Shown here one piece after another: positions 22,902-26,026 of a stretch of DNA of 26,026 nucleotides. The stretch spans positions 1 through 26,026 of the forward strand of contig CAZEFK010000099.1 of the NCBI GenBank assembly GCA_964511405.1, read 5' to 3'. The position numbers were made by a program, and so were the translations under genes. The stretch's first letter is position 1. Each line of letters starts with the position of its first letter. This stretch comes from CAZEFK01 sp964511405. Lineage in GTDB: Bacteria; Pseudomonadota; Alphaproteobacteria; Elsterales; Elsteraceae. The notes below the pieces were generated by a model. It saw only the letters and a program-made list of their open reading frames with translations. It searched no databases and was not told the DNA's origin.

Positions 22902-22978
22902 AGGGCGCGGGTTGCGGCAGATCAATCGACGGCGCTGTGAGGAAGGCGGAGCCGAGGCACGGCTGCGTCTGTTTCAGC

Positions 22979-24172
22979 TCAGAATTTGAGCTCCACTTCG
23001 CTCTCGATCTTCTCGGCATCGAGGTCCATCCCGAACCCCGGCTGCGCATTCGGCGCGATCTCGCCGGCCGCCGGCTTGACCGGATGCTTCAGGAAGTGCT
23101 GGTGGATGTCGTTCCACTTCACCAGATATTCCTGATAGGGCGTGTGGATCGGCGACTGCAGCACCGAGAAATGGCTGCCGGCCGGGGTCGAATGGCCGTG
23201 CGGGATCGTGATCAGGTCGTGCACGGTGGCGTAGGCGGCGATCTTCAAGGTTTCCGAGAAGCCGCCGGCCCAGTAGATGTCGGGCTGCAGGATGTCGAGC
23301 GCCTCCTGGTCGACCCAGCGCTTGAAGCCCCAGCGGGTGTATTCGTGCTCGGCGCCCGACAGCGGGATGCGGATGCGCTCGCGGATCCGGCGGTGGCTGT
23401 CGATGCGGTCGGGCATCACGCACTCTTCGAGCCAGCGCGGCCGGTATTCGGCGATGCGGTCGGCGAGGTCGACGACATAGTTGACGTCCATCGACTGCCA
23501 GCAGTCGAGCATGATGTCGTCGTCGGGGCCCAGCGCCTCGCGCAGGGTCCGCACCAGCGCGACATTGGCCTTCAGGCCCTCGGGCCCGCTCTGCGGGCCG
23601 TGGCGGAAGAACCATTTCTGGGCGCGGTAGCCCTTTGACTGGGTGAGCTGGGCGCGCTCGCGCACCAGGCCCAGGTCGAGCACCGAAAAGCCCAGCATGC
23701 TGGCATAGGCCGGCACCGACGGCCGGGTCGGCCCGCCCAGCAGGCGCCACACCGGCTGGCCGAGCCAGCGGCCCTTCAGGTCCCACAGCGCGCAGTCGAC
23801 GGCGCTGATGGCCATCATCGCCTCGCCCTGGCGGCCATGCACCAGCAGGCGGTGCATCTGGTCCCAGAGCAGCTCGGTCGCCAGCGGGTCCTTGCCGATC
23901 AGGATCGGCTTCAGCCAGGCGTCGACCTGGAAGGCGATGGTGCGCGGCATCGGTCCCGCGATCCCGGTCACGCCCTGGTCGGTCTGGATCTCGACGAACA
24001 CCGTTTCGATCCGGAACCGCCGGTCGTCGAGCTGGATGCCGCCTTCATGGCGCTGCTCGCGCCGGTGCTCCGGATAGATGTCGATCGGCCGGACCAGCCG
24101 CTCCTCCCAGAACGGGCCATCGGTCTCCATGGTCCCGGTCACCTGGCGCAGCCGGACGGCGGTTATCTTCAT
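22979..24172 (-). CDS. L-rhamnonate dehydratase-like enzyme (enolase superfamily, mandelate racemase subgroup)
   Basis: This 397-residue member of the mandelate racemase/muconate lactonising group abstracts an alpha proton from a sugar acid and eliminates water. It follows the rhamnonate dehydratase (RhmD) pattern: KWFFRHGP (where RhmD has KMPTHWGP), metal ligands Asp223 (LDCWQS), Glu249/250 (WLEEC) and Glu275 (SGAEHEY), and His325 (IPHGHS), plus the C-terminal PGFGMDLD. The N-terminal capping domain has the acid-sugar loop EHRREQRHEGG, which differs from E. coli RhmD, so the substrate may be another 6-deoxy or pentonic acid. ATG 24172 follows a GGGGGGAAG site. The product, a 2-keto-3-deoxy acid, is the kind of substrate cleaved by HpaI-family aldolases such as the one at 20568-21284. 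The gene is divergent from a chemoreceptor. Confidence 0.87.
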   Translation of the reverse strand: MKITAVRLRQVTGTMETDGPFWEERLVRPIDIYPEHRREQRHEGGIQLDDRRFRIETVFVEIQTDQGVTGIAGPMPRTIAFQVDAWLKPILIGKDPLATELLWDQMHRLLVHGRQGEAMMAISAVDCALWDLKGRWLGQPVWRLLGGPTRPSVPAYASMLGFSVLDLGLVRERAQLTQSKGYRAQKWFFRHGPQSGPEGLKANVALVRTLREALGPDDDIMLDCWQSMDVNYVVDLADRIAEYRPRWLEECVMPDRIDSHRRIRERIRIPLSGAEHEYTRWGFKRWVDQEALDILQPDIYWAGGFSETLKIAAYATVHDLITIPHGHSTPAGSHFSVLQSPIHTPYQEYLVKWNDIHQHFLKHPVKPAAGEIAPNAQPGFGMDLDAEKIESEVELKF

Positions 24173-24365
24173 CGGCGGACTTCCCCCCAGCAGTCCGGCG
24201 GCTACCGGATCTTCATAATTGTCGTGCCCTCATAAGACCGGGACCGCCCGGCGGCTGCAACCCTGCAGGGCGGCGTAGCCGGGCCGTGACATCGAATAGT
24301 TTCTGATAAATGATTCTTAACCTGTCCGGTCATCCGATCTCCAGATGAGACGAGGGAGAGAGCCC
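24173..24365. promoter_or_regulatory. Divergent intergenic region, dehydratase and chemoreceptor
   Basis: These 193 bases contain promoters for both genes. The half near the receptor (24286-24332) is A/T-rich; GTGACA at 24286-24291 followed 17 bases later by AATGAT is a possible but weak sigma-70-like pair. The half near the dehydratase holds a GC-rich inverted repeat, GCCCGGC (24246-24252) with GCCGGGC (24278-24284), enclosing a perfect CCCTGCAGGG palindrome (24261-24270). Function unassigned. Confidence 0.5.
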
Positions 24366-26026
24366 GTGGCCCTGTTGCGCATGCCGTCGCCCAAGATCGC
24401 GCCCCGCATCGGCGCGGGCTTCGGGCTGCTCCTGGTGATGATCGCCGTGATCGCGGCGGGCGCCTATGCCGCGTTCACCATGGTGCGGCGCAGCGCCGAC
24501 GCTGCCGAGCACGGCTTCGAGGCCACGCTCACGGCCGGCGAGTTCGCGCGCACGGTCGAGACCTCGCGCCAGCTCCTCTACAAATATCTGTCGACCCAGA
24601 CCCCGGTCGACCTGGCGGCGGCCAAGCGCGGCGTCGCCGTGGTCTCGACCGACGCCCAGAAGCTGGGCGCCGACGCCGGCCACCAGGAGGTGATGGCCAA
24701 GGCCGCCGAGTATCAGAAGCAGTTCGACGCCCTGACGGACGGCATCGCCAAGCGCAACACCATCATCGCCGACGGCGTGTTCGGCATGGCCGGCGTCATG
24801 ACGCTGTCGGCCAACGGCATGTATGACGGGCTGGCCAAGCTCAACAATCCCGAGCTGATGGCACTCGCCGGCAAGGCGTTCCTGGACTTCGCCACCGCCA
24901 GCGCGATGATCAACCGCTTCATCACCAGCGAATCCGGCAGCGACGCCTTCGCCGCGCGCACTGCGGTCAATCACGCCCACAGCGCGCTGACACAGCTCGC
25001 CGGCAGGCTCGCCGACGACGCCGCGCTGCAGGGCCAAGTCACCAAGTTCGACCAGAACCTGGCCACCTACCTGGCCAATTTCCAGCAAGTCAACGAGCAG
25101 ACCGCGGTCAAGCGCCGGCTGCTGCTGGCGATCAACGCCGCGGGCGACGCGCTGAACAAGGCGATCGACGGCGACCTGGCCGCGATCAAGACGGCGCAGG
25201 CGCAGTCGATGGCCGACCAGGCGGCGGTGATGAAGCGCGCCGGGACCGGGCTGTTCGGCCTGGCCGGCCTGTCGCTGCTGCTGGGCGTGGTGCTGGCGGT
25301 GCTGATCGCCCGCACCATCACCCGGCCGATCCATGCCGTCCGCCAGGCCATGGCGCGGCTGGTCGAGGGCGACCTGGAGGTCGCGATCCCGGGCGAGCGG
25401 CGCCGCGACGAGATCGGCGACATGGCGCGGGCCGTCCTGGTGTTCCGCGACCACATGCGCCGGGGCGAGGACCTCGCCGCGGCCCAGCGCCAGGAGCAGG
25501 TGACGAAGGAGGAGCGGCGTGCCGCCGTCGACCGCGTGGTCACCGGCTTCACCGCGTCGATCAACGACATCGTCGAGATGCTGGCGACCTCGGCGACGCG
25601 GCTGCGCAGCAACGCCGAATCGCTGTCCGCAACCGCCGACCGGACCTCGCACCAGACCACCGTGGTGGCCTCGGCCTGCGAGGAGGCGTCGGCCAGCGTC
25701 AGCACCGTGGCCGCGGCCTCCGACCAGCTGCACGGCTCGATCAACGAGATCAGCCGGCGCATTTCGGAAGCCGCCGCGACCTCGGCCAAGGCGGTCGAGC
25801 AAGCGACCGAGACCCAGTCGGTGGTGCTGGCGCTGGAGCAGGGCGCGCAGAAGATCGGCGACGTGGTCAACCTCATCAATCAGATCGCCAGCCAGACCAA
25901 CTTGCTGGCGCTGAACGCGACGATCGAGGCGGCGCGGGCGGGCGACGCCGGCAAGGGCTTCGCCGTGGTCGCCTCCGAAGTCAAGAATCTGGCCAACCAG
26001 ACCGCGGCGGCCACCGACGACATCCA
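24366..26026 (+). CDS. Methyl-accepting chemotaxis protein, 5' part
   Basis: The first 553 residues are seen and the gene runs off the window. GTG 24366 is preferred because GAGGGAGAG lies five bases upstream; in-frame ATGs at 24345 and 24381 lack such a site. Layout: short cytoplasmic tail; TM1 about 17-38; a roughly 250-residue helical periplasmic sensor domain without a recognised ligand motif; TM2 about 293-314 (GLFGLAGLSLLLGVVLAV); HAMP (ITRPIHAVRQAMARLVEGDL, from about 316); a coiled signalling region; and the highly conserved hairpin tip with IASQTNLLALNATIEAARAG and GKGFAVVASEVKNLA. The receptor passes ligand binding to CheA/CheW and flagellar motors. Its head-to-head placement with a sugar-acid dehydratase hints that it may sense a related compound, but this is only positional. 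Confidence 0.93.
   Translation, partial: MALLRMPSPKIAPRIGAGFGLLLVMIAVIAAGAYAAFTMVRRSADAAEHGFEATLTAGEFARTVETSRQLLYKYLSTQTPVDLAAAKRGVAVVSTDAQKLGADAGHQEVMAKAAEYQKQFDALTDGIAKRNTIIADGVFGMAGVMTLSANGMYDGLAKLNNPELMALAGKAFLDFATASAMINRFITSESGSDAFAARTAVNHAHSALTQLAGRLADDAALQGQVTKFDQNLATYLANFQQVNEQTAVKRRLLLAINAAGDALNKAIDGDLAAIKTAQAQSMADQAAVMKRAGTGLFGLAGLSLLLGVVLAVLIARTITRPIHAVRQAMARLVEGDLEVAIPGERRRDEIGDMARAVLVFRDHMRRGEDLAAAQRQEQVTKEERRAAVDRVVTGFTASINDIVEMLATSATRLRSNAESLSATADRTSHQTTVVASACEEASASVSTVAAASDQLHGSINEISRRISEAAATSAKAVEQATETQSVVLALEQGAQKIGDVVNLINQIASQTNLLALNATIEAARAGDAGKGFAVVASEVKNLANQTAAATDDI

Noticed and set aside
22332..22925. Minus-strand open frame of 197 residues across the Usp gene
   Set aside because: It overlaps the Usp gene in another frame and is Arg/Pro/Gly-rich without motifs; the Usp reading has the complete ATP-binding signature.

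Overview
The window is a GC-rich chromosomal stretch of an alphaproteobacterium. The evidence is uniform strong GC3 codon use, two Tat-type TRAP binding proteins, dense LysR-controlled catabolic operons and a large SNF2 helicase. The style suggests a soil or aquatic Rhodospirillales- or Hyphomicrobiales-type organism, but the exact family cannot be fixed from the sequence. No rRNA, tRNA, CRISPR, insertion sequence or phage gene is visible, and no gene-free stretch exceeds 300 bases.

Layout. (1) 1-5149: the 3' part of an M20 amidohydrolase, an internally deleted nucleotidyltransferase remnant, and a convergent 1374-residue SNF2 helicase. (2) Module A, minus strand, 9628 down to 5214: a half-length FAH-family protein, a type I extradiol dioxygenase, an FAD aromatic hydroxylase and an AAHS-type MFS transporter. 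It is divergent from a LysR gene at 9759, and the shared intergenic region holds a perfect 15-bp LysR-type palindrome. (3) Module B, minus strand, 21284 down to 10707: ten closely spaced genes. These are an HpaI-type aldolase, a TRAP DctM, a DctP, a dienelactone hydrolase-family protein, a fused TRAP DctQM, a second DctP, a D-2-hydroxyacid dehydrogenase, a 2-keto-4-pentenoate hydratase-type enzyme, an alpha/beta hydrolase with a Cys nucleophile, and a Gal80-like Gfo/Idh/MocA protein. It is divergent from a second LysR gene at 21379. (4) 22279-26026: a short leftover of an enolase-superfamily gene, a universal stress protein, an L-rhamnonate dehydratase-like enzyme, and a divergent chemotaxis receptor that runs off the window.

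How the genes could work together (inference). Module A supplies uptake, ring hydroxylation and extradiol cleavage. Module B supplies ring-fission product hydrolysis, hydration and aldol cleavage, plus two carboxylate uptake systems. Together they have the parts of a meta-cleavage route for an unidentified aromatic acid, split over two separately regulated transcription units. An alternative for part of Module B is sugar-acid catabolism: the HpaI-family aldolase and the rhamnonate dehydratase-like enzyme are the two chemical steps of a 2-keto-3-deoxy-rhamnonate route. The region also carries several erosion or rearrangement marks: the nucleotidyltransferase remnant, the half FAH gene, the missing DctQ and the dehydratase 3' ghost. 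This suggests repeated reassembly.
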